DNA of 64,000 nucleotides, taken from contig NZ_JAMQAW010000003.1 of NCBI RefSeq assembly GCF_023701525.1, positions 217,994 to 281,993 on the forward strand, written 5' to 3'. The DNA is from Streptomyces albipurpureus. GTDB lineage: Bacteria > Actinomycetota > Actinomycetes > Streptomycetales > Streptomycetaceae. The translations under genes were made by a program, and so were the position numbers. Shown piece by piece: positions 18,215 through 26,507 of the stretch. Below the pieces are notes generated by a model. It was given only the letters and a program-made list of their open reading frames with translations, was not told where the DNA came from and did no database searches. Numbering within the stretch: the stretch's first letter is position 1; the number at the start of each line of letters is the position of its first letter.

Positions 18215-19683
18215 TCGCCGTGACCACCTCCTCGTCCTGGCTCCGCCGACCAGGAAGGGTTCGCGCCGCGGCCGCCACGCTCGGTCTGCTGCTCGCTGTC
18301 ACGGCCTGCACCGGAAGCGACCCGTCCCGCCCCGCGGCGAGCCCCAACGCTTTGGGCAGCGACACCGAGATCGTGGTGGTCAGCGGACTCGACGTGACCG
18401 GCCAGGGCGGCATCCGGCACCAACTGGTCCGGGAGTGGAACGCGCGGGAGAAGAAGGCGGGCTCACCCTACAGAGCCCGGCTCGTCGAGCTGCCGGGCTC
18501 CGCCGACCAGCAACGCAGCCAGCTCCTGGGCGCGTTGCAGTCCGGGAGCGCCTCGTACGACGTGGTCAACCTCGACATCACCTGGATCCCCGAGTTCGCT
18601 GAAGGCGGTCTGATCCAGCGGCTCGACGCGTCGATGCTCGACGAGAAGGATCTTTTCCCCGCCGTCGCCGCCACTGCCCGCTGGAACGACACCGTCTACT
18701 CCGTCCCCTTCAACACCGACGTCGGTCTGTTGTACTACCGCAAGGACCACCTCGTCGCGGCACGTCTCGTCGACCCCGCCGACACCAGCTTCACCTGGAA
18801 GAACCTGATCGACTACGCCGACGCCATAGAGAGGGCCGCCCTTCGGGCCCCCGACGAGAGTGTGCTCGGGAGCGTCGAGTCCGGCTGGACCAGCCAACTG
18901 GCGAGGTACGAAGGGCTCACCGTCAACGGCGTCGAGGCACTCGCCACCACCCGATCCGCCCCGGCGATCACCGATGCCGAAGGGCGCTACTCGGGCAACG
19001 CCGACCTGTTGGAGGACGGTCTGGAGGAACTCGCTCGGCGCACCCACCGCGGACACACTCTGCCCGCGGCCTCCGAGTCGAGCGAGCAGGCCTCGCTCGC
19101 CGACTTCATGGTCGGCCGCACGTCCTTCCTGCGGCACTGGCCCTCCATCTACCGCGATGTCGCCGATCTGCGCGGCGCCGACGTCGGTGTGATGCCCCTG
19201 CCCGGCAAGGCCGTTCTGGGCGGCCAGAATCTCGCGCTGGCCGGTACCGTCGGTGGAAGGGCTGCCGACAAGGCCCGCACACTGATCTCCTTCTTGACCA
19301 GCCGTTCAGGAGAACGCTGCCTGCTCGACGCGGGCTTCGCCGCTACCCGCCGCTCCGCCTACAACGATCCCGACGTCACCTGCACCTATGTCGACACCCC
19401 CGGCATGGCCTCCCCCGGCGCCTCGCCCTCGGGCGAACCCGCCCAGACCATGCCCCGCGACGAGGACGGTCGACCCGCCTACGCGAGCGGTGTCCTCCAA
19501 GAGGCCCTCAAACACGCGGTGTCCCGCCCTCGCACTCCGTACTACGGCGCTTTCACGCAAACCTATGCCAGCCATCTCGCCGCGGTCGTGGACGGCTCCC
19601 CGCCTGACAGTCTGGCCGCCGCAGCCCGGGAACTAGACGCGGACCTGCGGGAAGCCATGCCGGTCGCCGACCCGGAGGACTGA
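18211..19683 (+). CDS. Extracellular solute-binding lipoprotein (SBP_bac_1-like) coupled to the caspase
   Basis: This 490-residue protein has a lipoprotein signal: twin Arg near the start, then LGLLLAVTAC with lipidation at Cys33. The mature part is a carbohydrate-type ABC binding fold (EIVVVSGLDVTGQGG, SASYDVVNLDITWIPEF, VPFNTDVGLLYYRKD). No permease or ATPase gene lies nearby, so it is unlikely to serve an importer. GTG 18211 overlaps the caspase stop as GTGA with GGCGAGGA upstream, meaning translational coupling. That links it functionally to the caspase-VWA membrane protein, whose outer part is also solute-binding-like. I infer a ligand sensor or inhibitor docking on that protein. A normal importer component is less likely. 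Confidence 0.8.
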   Translation: MIAVTTSSSWLRRPGRVRAAAATLGLLLAVTACTGSDPSRPAASPNALGSDTEIVVVSGLDVTGQGGIRHQLVREWNAREKKAGSPYRARLVELPGSADQQRSQLLGALQSGSASYDVVNLDITWIPEFAEGGLIQRLDASMLDEKDLFPAVAATARWNDTVYSVPFNTDVGLLYYRKDHLVAARLVDPADTSFTWKNLIDYADAIERAALRAPDESVLGSVESGWTSQLARYEGLTVNGVEALATTRSAPAITDAEGRYSGNADLLEDGLEELARRTHRGHTLPAASESSEQASLADFMVGRTSFLRHWPSIYRDVADLRGADVGVMPLPGKAVLGGQNLALAGTVGGRAADKARTLISFLTSRSGERCLLDAGFAATRRSAYNDPDVTCTYVDTPGMASPGASPSGEPAQTMPRDEDGRPAYASGVLQEALKHAVSRPRTPYYGAFTQTYASHLAAVVDGSPPDSLAAAARELDADLREAMPVADPED

Positions 19684-20012
19684 CCCGTACCAGGGGCATC
19701 GGCTTGCCCGGAAGGCTGAGCAGGGCCCTCGCGGTCACCGCCGAAGGCCCCACCGCGACACTCTCGACCTGCGGTCCTGCGGTCCTGCGGTCCTGCGGTC
19801 CTGCGGTCCTGCGGCGAGGGCGGCGAGGGCGGCGAAGGCGCCAAGCACTGACTCCGCGTCCTGACCGAGCTGAAGAACCACGGCGCCGAGGATGTCCTGA
19901 TGCCGGTCTGCGACGGCCTCAGTGCCCACCAGTCCCGGCTGCGGCGGCGGTCTCGACGGCTGCGGCCACGCCGACGACTCCGCATGCCCGGATTCCGCAC
20001 AGCGTCAGGTAC
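19684..20012. other. 329 bp between convergent caspase modules
   Basis: This spacer contains the 8-bp tandem array described separately and no credible gene. I found no rho-independent terminator even though two operons converge here. Confidence 0.5.
19768..19839. repeat. 8-bp tandem repeat followed by 9-bp repeats
   Basis: The unit GCGGTCCT occurs five times in perfect tandem (19771-19810), flanked by partial copies (CCT before, GCGG after). About three copies of a GCGAGGGCG-like 9-mer follow immediately, to about 19839. The array is noncoding, lies just past the lipoprotein gene, and would be prone to slippage. Confidence 0.85.
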
Positions 20013-21419
20013 TCAGGCGCAGGTCTCATTGCCCTCGGGTGCCTTGTCCCGTCCCTGGGTGACCCGGAAGGTGACTACTGCGGCGTCGGCTCGTGAGCCG
20101 TTTTCGACCGCGGTGACGGTGATTCGTACCCAGGGGCCGGAACGTGCGGTCACCACGGTGGAGCGCCCGATGGCCACTCCTTCGGCTGTGCAGTTGCCCC
20201 AGGGAGTCTCTACGTGGAAGTCGACCAGACCGCTGGTGCTGCCGCCGGGGAGCTCCTCAGCCTGGACGGCAGCGCCCCCGCCGGTCTCGCCCTCACCGCC
20301 GCCGAAGGCGTCGTTGACACCGTTGCGGCGTACGTTCCCGACGAGGCTGGTCACATCGATGCCCACGTTTCCGTTGGCCGTCCGCCCGTCTTTGAACAGC
20401 TTCACCCTCAGGCTCTCCGCACCCGATGGCGGTGTGCTTTCGGCCGGAGTCGACTGGGACGCGCTCGGTGCCGACGACGGCACCGCGGGTTTCGCGGACA
20501 CAGGCGGTTTCTCCCGCGCGGACGTGTCGAGCGGCAGCTGCCAATACACCAGAGCGCCCACGGCGCTGGCCCCGGCGGCAGCCAGGAGCATCCGTCGTCT
20601 ACGGTTCCGGGGGCCGGCCGCCTTCTGGTGTCTGCCAGGTGCGGGAGGGGCTGGACGCGTATCGGACGCGGTGGCCGAAGTACCTACCGCCGCGTTCCGG
20701 GCGAAGGGGGTCGCTCCCACCCGGTTCTGGCACTGCCGCTGGGGCGCTGGCCCCTCGCGCTCCGCCAGTTCACAGGTGAGCTCCACGAAGAGGGCGTCCA
20801 AGCTGAGGTACTCGGGCCCGCCAGGAACGCCGGTGCGCAGGACATCGACCAGAGCACCGGTGAACGCGGTGAATTCGCCGCCGGGCGGCGATACCGCCAT
20901 CACGGTCTCTCCGGCGGCGGCGAGCACATAGGTGCCGTCCATCGCGAAGTCCGGCTCGGCCGACTGCGCTCCGAAGGCCCGCGCCGCAAAGCAGCAGTCG
21001 AGCACGACGATCCGCCGCGTGGCGCGGGATGCCCGCAGCTCCTCGCCGATCCGTTTGTACTCGACGGCGGTGTCTCGCACGAACCCCGCATCACTGTGTC
21101 CCACCGCCAGGTGCAACTCGCCCTGGGAGTCGATGAGGCCGTGACCCGCGTAGTAGATCACCAATGTGTCCGTCGCCGCCGCGACGGCACAACGCACGGC
21201 TTTGACGAGATCGACCGGAAAGGCGGGGTTCTCCACCCTCGTGCAGTGGACGGCCCCTTCACTCCAGAGCCGATCGCCGAACAGACCCTCCAAGGCGCGC
21301 AAGTTGTTACGGACCGCGGGCAGGGCATGCGGGGCGCGTCCAGCGGTGGAGACGAAGTCGCTCACCCCGATCAGCACGACCCGGGAGGCCGCCGGATCAG
21401 GCAGACGGCCAGAGCTCAC
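20013..21419 (-). CDS. Caspase family protein with one TM and an exported tail
   Basis: This 468-residue protein has a caspase-like domain at residues 10-235, with His93 in IYYAGHGL and Cys143 in IVVLDCCFAA as the dyad. An Arg-rich stop-transfer (RNRRRR) and one membrane helix (about 277-295) follow, then a Pro/Ser/Ala linker. A roughly 140-residue beta-rich outer domain (SLRVKLFKDG to RITVTAVENG) carries two Cys. It is probably anchored with the peptidase inside. ATG 21419 overlaps the EACC1 gene by four bases (ATGA), indicating co-translation. EACC1-caspase pairs are predicted conflict systems in actinobacteria. The outer domain is unassigned and could be the sensor. It converges on the caspase-VWA module. 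Confidence 0.85.
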   Translation of the reverse strand: MSSGRLPDPAASRVVLIGVSDFVSTAGRAPHALPAVRNNLRALEGLFGDRLWSEGAVHCTRVENPAFPVDLVKAVRCAVAAATDTLVIYYAGHGLIDSQGELHLAVGHSDAGFVRDTAVEYKRIGEELRASRATRRIVVLDCCFAARAFGAQSAEPDFAMDGTYVLAAAGETVMAVSPPGGEFTAFTGALVDVLRTGVPGGPEYLSLDALFVELTCELAEREGPAPQRQCQNRVGATPFARNAAVGTSATASDTRPAPPAPGRHQKAAGPRNRRRRMLLAAAGASAVGALVYWQLPLDTSAREKPPVSAKPAVPSSAPSASQSTPAESTPPSGAESLRVKLFKDGRTANGNVGIDVTSLVGNVRRNGVNDAFGGGEGETGGGAAVQAEELPGGSTSGLVDFHVETPWGNCTAEGVAIGRSTVVTARSGPWVRITVTAVENGSRADAAVVTFRVTQGRDKAPEGNETCA

Positions 21420-21796
21420 CCCGAAGGCTCCGATTCGCTGTCCGGCGCGCTCTCGCCGCCAAGTAGCCGCACCAGCCGTTCCGCCTCACCGGGGGTGACA
21501 TTCGTCAGGGTGATCCCCACCCCGTCGGGCCGCTCCACCCTGATGACTGGCTCCTGCGGCCGGGTGGCACGCCATGTGGCCAGGGCCAGGGAGAAGGACC
21601 CCGCGCTGAAGCCCGAACCCAGCACCAGCGACAGGATGTCGACCAGCTCACCCTGATGGTGAAGCTCGGGCGGCTGTGACGCGCCGAGCGCGAGCCCCGC
21701 ATGCCGACGCGCGGGCGGTACTGCCAGTAACCATGCGTACAGCGAACGAAGCTCCTCCTCCGCCGCGCCATGGGAACAGCTGATGACGATCCGCAC
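21416..21796 (-). CDS. EACC1 (effector-associated constant component 1)
   Basis: This 126-residue protein matches the EACC1 pattern. An N-terminal strand-helix has a short arm (SLYAWLLAVPPARRHAGL). The family hallmark follows (LVDILSLVLGSGFSAGSFSLALATW), then a strand with VIRVERPDGVGITL and a short tail. GTG 21796 has GGAGAGG five bases upstream. It overlaps the caspase start by four bases. EACC1 proteins are encoded beside predicted effectors such as caspases and NACHT NTPases and are thought to act as a shared adaptor; the biochemical role is not established. Confidence 0.85.
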   Translation of the reverse strand: MRIVISCSHGAAEEELRSLYAWLLAVPPARRHAGLALGASQPPELHHQGELVDILSLVLGSGFSAGSFSLALATWRATRPQEPVIRVERPDGVGITLTNVTPGEAERLVRLLGGESAPDSESEPSG

Positions 21797-22139
21797 GTCG
21801 ACCTCTCCGCCGCAGGTACCCGACGCAGCAGCCTAAACGACTCCGGGGCGTGTCAACTCCCTTACCCACAGTTTCGACTCGTCTGTCGACACACAGTGGA
21901 ACGCGCCGCCCATGGGCCCAACCGCACTGTTCGACGCGAGCCACCAGCAAGGCGGCGAACTCACGCGAGAAATGGCCCCAGGTCGCCTGCGCCCTGCTCG
22001 GGTCCAACACAAGCGCGGTCAACACGGGATGCGAACCGCAGCGAAGGCTCTGGAGCGTCAGCGCGCCTTCCGACCGGTCAGCCCGCCGTCGTCGTCTGCC
22101 GTCCGAGCGGGAGTCGGCTGTGGCCCCTGACCAGGGATA
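21797..22139. other. 343 bp upstream of EACC1, no gene seen
   Basis: This must contain the EACC1-caspase promoter. Open frames here look like shadows. No motif shared with the catabolic island to the right was found. Confidence 0.4.
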
Positions 22140-22179
22140 CGTCCTGTCGCGGCAGCTGCCGGGCTGCCGCAACAGGACG
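22140..22179 (-). terminator. Strong hairpin after the alcohol dehydrogenase gene
   Basis: CGTCCTGT-C-GCGGCAG (22140-22155) pairs with CTGCCGC-A-ACAGGACG (22164-22179) around an eight-base loop, with a single C/A mismatch. It begins 11 bp beyond the stop of the minus-strand gene ending at 22191. There is no U tract, as is common in Streptomyces. Confidence 0.75.
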
Positions 22180-22190
22180 CTGGTGGTGGA

Positions 22191-23231
22191 TCAGGCGTTG
22201 GGGAGGATGACGGCGCGGCCGGAGATCTTCCCGTCGTGCAGGCGTTCATAGGCGAGTGGTGCCTCGTCGAGGCTGTATGTCTCGGTGCGCACGGAGAGCA
22301 CATCCGCCTGGGCGAGGGCGATGACATCGGCCAGCTCCGTGCGGCTGCCCCAGTAGGGCGCGGTGACGGACATGCCGTAGGGGACCTGGGCGAAGCCCAC
22401 CGGGATGGCGCCGCCGCCGAGGCCGACGAGTTGGACATCCGAGTCCAGGCCGGCCATGGCGACGGCCATTCGCCCGGTGATGTCGATGCCCACGAAGTCG
22501 AGGACCGCCCGTGCGCCGAGCCCGCCGGTGAGTTCCCGTACGCGCGTGGCGGCGTTCTCGTCGGACAGCAGTGCCTCGTGTGCGCCGACGCTGCGGGCCA
22601 GTTGCAGTTTGTCCTCGGAGACGTCGAGGGCGACGATCCGGGCCGGTGTGAGGTTCCTGAGGAGTTGGATGGCGAGGTGGCCCAGGCCTCCGGTGCCGAT
22701 GACGACGGCGGTGGAGCCGGGTACCAGCTTGGGCAGTGCGCGTCGGATCGCGTGATACGGGGTCAGTCCGGCGTCGGTCAGGGGGACGGCGGCTACGGGG
22801 TCCAGGTCGCCGATCGGCACCAGATGCCGTACGTCGTCGACCACCAGGTACTCCGCCATCGCGCCCGGGGAACCGAGGCCCGGCGGGTGGATACCGAGGG
22901 TGCGCGCATGGGGGCAGTAGTTCTCCCGGCCAGACGCACAGGCCGGGCAGACTCCGCAGCCCCAAGGCCCGTACACCACAACGGCGTCCCCGACCGTCAC
23001 ACCGGTCACACCGTCGCCGAGCCCGGCGACGATGCCCGCTCCCTCATGACCGAGAGTGAGCGGCAGTGGGAACGGCAGCCGCTCGGCGGACATCGACATC
23101 ACCGCGATATCGGAGTGGCACACACCAGCCGCGGTGACCTTGAGGAGGATCTGGCCGGGGCCTGGTTCGGGGGTGGGGATGTCGACGACTTCCGGAGGGG
23201 AGCCGATCGTCCGGTACTGCAGTGCCTTCAT
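22191..23231 (-). CDS. Zinc-dependent NAD(P) alcohol dehydrogenase
   Basis: This 346-residue medium-chain dehydrogenase oxidises an alcohol to an aldehyde or ketone, or the reverse. The catalytic zinc ligand region is clear (GVCHSDIAV, then GHEGAGIV). The structural zinc loop has four Cys in GCGVCPACASGRENYCPH. The Rossmann fingerprint is VIGTGGLGHLAIQLL. The closest match by eye is the AdhP/propanol-preferring group. ATG 23231 has AGGGAG seven bases upstream, so the 37 codons to 23342 are excluded. It is at the left edge of the catabolic island and divergent from the first binding lipoprotein. It could supply an early oxidation of the growth substrate; that link is inferred from position only. 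Confidence 0.9.
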   Translation of the reverse strand: MKALQYRTIGSPPEVVDIPTPEPGPGQILLKVTAAGVCHSDIAVMSMSAERLPFPLPLTLGHEGAGIVAGLGDGVTGVTVGDAVVVYGPWGCGVCPACASGRENYCPHARTLGIHPPGLGSPGAMAEYLVVDDVRHLVPIGDLDPVAAVPLTDAGLTPYHAIRRALPKLVPGSTAVVIGTGGLGHLAIQLLRNLTPARIVALDVSEDKLQLARSVGAHEALLSDENAATRVRELTGGLGARAVLDFVGIDITGRMAVAMAGLDSDVQLVGLGGGAIPVGFAQVPYGMSVTAPYWGSRTELADVIALAQADVLSVRTETYSLDEAPLAYERLHDGKISGRAVILPNA

Positions 23232-23643
23232 AGTGGTTCTCCCTGCTTCCTGGAATTCCCAGGTCAGTCGGTTGCGCGGTGCTGTATGGAGCCCCCGATA
23301 GCACCCACGACCGAGCCTACTCGGCCGATGGGGTCTGACCATCAGAGGTCCTGGACTTGCGGATGTCGCGGGCTGAGTGCGCGCTCCGCAGAGGGGTGAT
23401 GACAGTGCGCCGTGCCCGATGGCGACGGCCGCCGACGAGCTGTGCGCCGAAGTTCCTCGGACCGGTCGGGTAGTGGATTGTCATGGACAGATACTGAGGG
23501 TGACCTTCAGTGGCTGGAGTGCAAGGCCCATCGCGAGCGACCGCCGCCATGCCCAGGGGATGCGGTCCGGCGTGCCTCCATATGCCTGGTCGACGACCTC
23601 GCTGCGTGCCCGATTTCCTGCCGCGGCCCCCGGTTGCGAGATT
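23232..23643. other. Left part of the divergent spacer between the dehydrogenase and the first binding lipoprotein
   Basis: The whole spacer to 24022 is about 790 bp. No gene is credible. This left part would hold the dehydrogenase promoter, which I could not place. The two operator motifs and the promoter to the right are listed separately, and 23708-24022 forms an unusually long leader of about 310 nt. Confidence 0.45.
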
Positions 23644-23657
23644 ACCGTACGGACGGT
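23644..23657 (+). promoter_or_regulatory. ACC-N8-GGT operator, site A
   Basis: ACCGTACGGACGGT matches the island-wide motif. It lies exactly 41 bp upstream of the matching site B, about four helical turns, so a repressor could bind both cooperatively. No -10 box follows it at the usual distance, so it looks like an auxiliary operator. Confidence 0.65.
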
Positions 23658-23666
23658 CAATCAATC

Positions 23667-23679
23667 ATGCAGAATGCAT
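23667..23679 (+). promoter_or_regulatory. ATGCA-N3-TGCAT operator, first copy
   Basis: ATGCAGAATGCAT is a 13-bp inverted repeat lying between sites A and B. The same architecture recurs at 26495-26507. It is a candidate binding site for the GntR regulator encoded at 28428. Confidence 0.5.
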
Positions 23680-23707
23680 TTACAACCGTCCGTGCGGTCA
23701 GTATGTT
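23679..23707 (+). promoter_or_regulatory. Promoter with operator B filling the spacer
   Basis: TTTACA (23679-23684) and TATGTT (23702-23707) are 17 bp apart. The spacer begins with the operator ACCGTCCGTGCGGT (23685-23698). The same -35/operator/-10 design occurs at 54535-54563. A bound repressor would block RNA polymerase directly. It drives the binding lipoprotein at 24023 after a roughly 310-nt leader. Confidence 0.7.
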
Positions 23708-24022
23708 CGGGCCGAACGCCGAAAGTGCGCGTTATATGACGGATTGGGAGTAGCCATCGAGGCGGGGTGGCCCGCGAGGACCGCCATCCGGCTCACCCCC
23801 CCATGGGCTTTGAACACTCCGTTGTACGAGTGCGAAAGCGTGCCAGGCAGGTCTTCCCGTGACCGCTTCCCCAGAGCGTGCTCATGGGGCTGGCTGCCCC
23901 TGGGACGTACCGAACCTGTCTCCGATGTGGCGCCCGTTCCTTGGCGCGTTCACTACCACCCATGCACCGCCTTCGAGTTGTCGCCGTGCGCTTCCGCACG
24001 CCCTTGTGAAGGGAACAGTCCG

Positions 24023-25099
24023 ATGAACAGAAGCCGAGCCGTATCGGCCGTGGGTCTTGCCATGCTCCTGCTGGGGATGACCGCGTGCGGGGGAGCCGCA
24101 GAAGAGGACGACGGTCAGGCCCGTGCCGGTGACTTCTGCAAGCCGCTCGCCAAGACCGAGAAGGTGACGTTCGGATCCGCCCCGGCCCCCGCGTACGGCA
24201 CTTCCTTCCAGGCGGAGGGCGGTGGTTACTACAAGGCGGCGAAACTTGAGGTGAAGGCGTCCACATTCGCTTCCGGCCAGGATGTGATCGCCCTCGTCGG
24301 CCGGGGCCAGCTCGACGCGGCGATGGTCGGATTTCCCGCGAATGTCTTCAGCGCCATCGACCAGGGCGTGGATGTCCGTGTCGTCTCGGCGTCGGGCCTG
24401 CTCAAGGAGGACAAGCGCAACACGCTGTTCGTGCGGTCGGATCTGCTGAAGAACGGCACAGTCTCCGAGATCTCCGATCTCAAGGGACTGCGGTTCGGGC
24501 TGCCGGGAGGACCCGGCTCCGCCGCCTTCTACATGAGCGGTCTGATGTTGGAGAAGGGCGGGCTCAAGCTGAAGGATGTGAAGACCGTCTCGCTCGCGCC
24601 CCCGGACATGCTGACCGCCTTCCAGACGAAGAGCATTGACGCGGCCATGGTGAGCGCGCCGTTCAACAACTCGGTGGAGAAGAGCGGTCTCGCCCAGGGA
24701 ATCGACACCCTGGGTTCCCTGATCCGGGTGCAGACCGGCGGCCTCATCATGGGGCCCAACCTCCTGAAGAAGAAGCCCGAGGTCGGGTGCGCGTTCCTGA
24801 AGGCCCATATCGAGGCTGCCCGCAAGGAACTGGCCCCCGGTTACAGCAAGCGCCCCGAGGTGATGGATCGCTTCGTCGAACTGGGCAAATTCCCCCGCCA
24901 GTTCATGGAGGCGGTGCCCGAGAACGTCTTCGACAGCACTCTCCTTGTCGACAAGGACAAGCTCAACGGAATGCAGGCCATGTTCATTGATCAGGGCTCC
25001 CTAGACCTGAAGCGTCCGCTGCCGTACGACAAGGTGGTCGATGTGCCGTTCTATGAGCAGGCGATCAAATCCCTCGACAAGGCTTCGGTGAAACCGTGA
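24023..25099 (+). CDS. NitT/TauT-type ABC substrate-binding lipoprotein (orphan copy)
   Basis: This 358-residue lipoprotein has signal MNRSRAVSAVGLAMLLLGMTAC, lipidated at Cys22. The mature part is the NMT1/SsuA-like type II fold used to bind small organic anions (LVGRGQLDAAMVGFPANVF, LKGLRFGLPGGPGSAAFYMSG, TGGLIMGPNLLKK). It is highly similar over its full length to the protein at 58932, including the leader and ribosome-site region, so the two arose by duplication. No permease or ATPase gene is adjacent; it probably uses the transporter encoded at 57122-58860. ATG 24023 has GAAGGGAA upstream, and the N-terminus matches the paralogue, which fixes the start. Its expression appears tied to two operator types upstream. 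Confidence 0.88.
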   Translation: MNRSRAVSAVGLAMLLLGMTACGGAAEEDDGQARAGDFCKPLAKTEKVTFGSAPAPAYGTSFQAEGGGYYKAAKLEVKASTFASGQDVIALVGRGQLDAAMVGFPANVFSAIDQGVDVRVVSASGLLKEDKRNTLFVRSDLLKNGTVSEISDLKGLRFGLPGGPGSAAFYMSGLMLEKGGLKLKDVKTVSLAPPDMLTAFQTKSIDAAMVSAPFNNSVEKSGLAQGIDTLGSLIRVQTGGLIMGPNLLKKKPEVGCAFLKAHIEAARKELAPGYSKRPEVMDRFVELGKFPRQFMEAVPENVFDSTLLVDKDKLNGMQAMFIDQGSLDLKRPLPYDKVVDVPFYEQAIKSLDKASVKP

Positions 25100-25139
25100 G
25101 CCCCCGAACCACCGCCCGGTGAGGCGGCGTCCGATGCCG

Positions 25140-25172
25140 CCACCCCGCACCGGAACCCTCGGTGCGGGGTGG
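25140..25172. terminator. Perfect 12-bp hairpin between convergent genes
   Basis: CCACCCCGCACC (25140-25151) pairs without mismatch with GGTGCGGGGTGG (25161-25172) around a nine-base loop. It lies between the stops at 25099 (plus) and 25188 (minus), so it can serve both directions. Confidence 0.85.
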
Positions 25173-25187
25173 CCCGGTCTCCCGTGG

Positions 25188-26444
25188 TCAGCGGAAGGGG
25201 CGGCCCGCACGGGCGTAGTGGGCGGCGGAGCGGTAGATGTTGATGGCCATCAGGCTCTCCTCCGCCTCGGCTCTCGCCTCGTAGACCGCGGCCGCCCCGG
25301 TCCTCACCCGCTCGTCCGTCGGTTCGGACTCGACCGCCCAGTCGGCGAGATGGCAGGCCAGCCTCAGGTCGCCCGCCTCCACGGCCAGGGCGGCGCGGGC
25401 GAGGAGTATGTCCACCCCGCCGGCGAGTTCACTGACCACCGCAGCGACCTCCCGGCGGGGTGCGGGCTTCAGCTCGCTGGGTCGGCCCGAGTACCAACCG
25501 CCGTAGTAGCGGATGACGTTGCGGACGATGAACTCGGCCTCGTCGTAGATCGGGCGGAGCCAGGGCGAGTCACTGGAGGGAAGAGTGACGCGTTCAACGA
25601 TGTCGGTGTGCGGTGGGGCTCCGTCGTTGAGGGCGGCGAGCGTCTGGTCAACGATGGAATCGAGGTAGTCGGCTGTTTCCAGGAGCAGCCGTTGGATGGT
25701 CTCCGGCTCGTCCACGAGCGGGGCGCCGTGTCCCGGACACAGGGTTCGGGGATTCAGTGCGGCCATGGCGCGTAGCGCGTCGGACCATTCCCAGGCGTAG
25801 CGCTGCACCTTCTGCGGGTTGCCCGCGTTGGGCACGGCCCAGATGACCAGGTCCCCGGGGCACAGCACCCGGTGCTCCGGGTTCCACACCCAGGTGTGGT
25901 CGTCGGTTTCGCCCCGTGCGTGGCGCAGTTCGAAGGTGAGTTCCCCGACTTCGATCGATGTGGAGTCGTCGTACAACGTGTCAGGAGGGATGGGGGGAGG
26001 TGTGAACCGAAGGCGCCTCTTGGTCACATCGCCGGAGACCTGGCGGGCGTTGATCGCCTCGTTGTAGCCACTTGTGCGGCTGTAGCGGGCGGAGCGGGCG
26101 GGCAGTGCGGAGTGCGCGATGACCCGCGGGGCGCTCTGGCCGGGCAGGAGGAACGCGGGCAGTCCGTAGGCGTGATCGAGGTGGCCGTGGGTGTAGACGG
26201 CGGTGTGGACCGGGGCCTGGGTGAACTCGCGCAGACCACTGGCCATTTTCGGGGCGAGCCCTTCGGTGCCGGTGTCGATGAGGACCAGCCCCTGGCTTGT
26301 CTCAAAGGCTGTGACACCCGAGCCCAGTGAGGTGTGCCAGGTGCGGTCGGCGACTTCGAAGGGGCCGCCGCGCCAGAAGAACCCGGCCTCCTCAGGAGGT
26401 CGTTCGGGGCCGTGGAACATGGCTGACAAGGGGTTTCGGGACAT
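25188..26444 (-). CDS. MBL-fold alkylsulfatase-like hydrolase
   Basis: This 418-residue metallo-beta-lactamase-fold protein has the metal motif THGHLDH at 85-91, a second set in GETDDH and a third in LCPGHG. The C-terminal half holds YDEAEFIVRNVIRYYGGWYSGRPSELKP, which matches the alkylsulfatase dimerisation domain of SdsA-type enzymes. These hydrolyse primary or secondary alkyl sulfate esters. It is shorter than SdsA and lacks the SCP2-like C-terminal domain and any signal peptide, so it is probably cytoplasmic. ATG 26444 has GGAG six bases upstream. It is divergent from the Baeyer-Villiger monooxygenase, with an ATGCA-N3-TGCAT site between them. A role in removing sulfate from the imported compound is inferred. 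Confidence 0.8.
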   Translation of the reverse strand: MSRNPLSAMFHGPERPPEEAGFFWRGGPFEVADRTWHTSLGSGVTAFETSQGLVLIDTGTEGLAPKMASGLREFTQAPVHTAVYTHGHLDHAYGLPAFLLPGQSAPRVIAHSALPARSARYSRTSGYNEAINARQVSGDVTKRRLRFTPPPIPPDTLYDDSTSIEVGELTFELRHARGETDDHTWVWNPEHRVLCPGDLVIWAVPNAGNPQKVQRYAWEWSDALRAMAALNPRTLCPGHGAPLVDEPETIQRLLLETADYLDSIVDQTLAALNDGAPPHTDIVERVTLPSSDSPWLRPIYDEAEFIVRNVIRYYGGWYSGRPSELKPAPRREVAAVVSELAGGVDILLARAALAVEAGDLRLACHLADWAVESEPTDERVRTGAAAVYEARAEAEESLMAINIYRSAAHYARAGRPFR

Positions 26445-26494
26445 GGTGGTCTCCCTCTCGGGGCGCGGATTCTCCGAGGCGCTCTCTTGATTAG

Positions 26495-26507
26495 ATGCAT
26501 GATGCAT
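26495..26507. promoter_or_regulatory. ATGCA-N3-TGCAT operator, second copy
   Basis: ATGCATGATGCAT is a 13-bp inverted repeat 51 bp upstream of the sulfatase-like gene and in the divergent region of the monooxygenase-gntR operon. It shares its half-sites and spacing with 23667-23679. It is probably the operator of the GntR protein encoded at 28428. Confidence 0.6.

Noticed and set aside
18211..19683. Sugar ABC importer component
   Set aside because: No permease or ATPase gene is adjacent, and the gene is translationally coupled to the caspase gene instead.
19768..19839. CRISPR array
   Set aside because: Units are 8-9 bp in direct tandem without spacers, and no cas genes are near.
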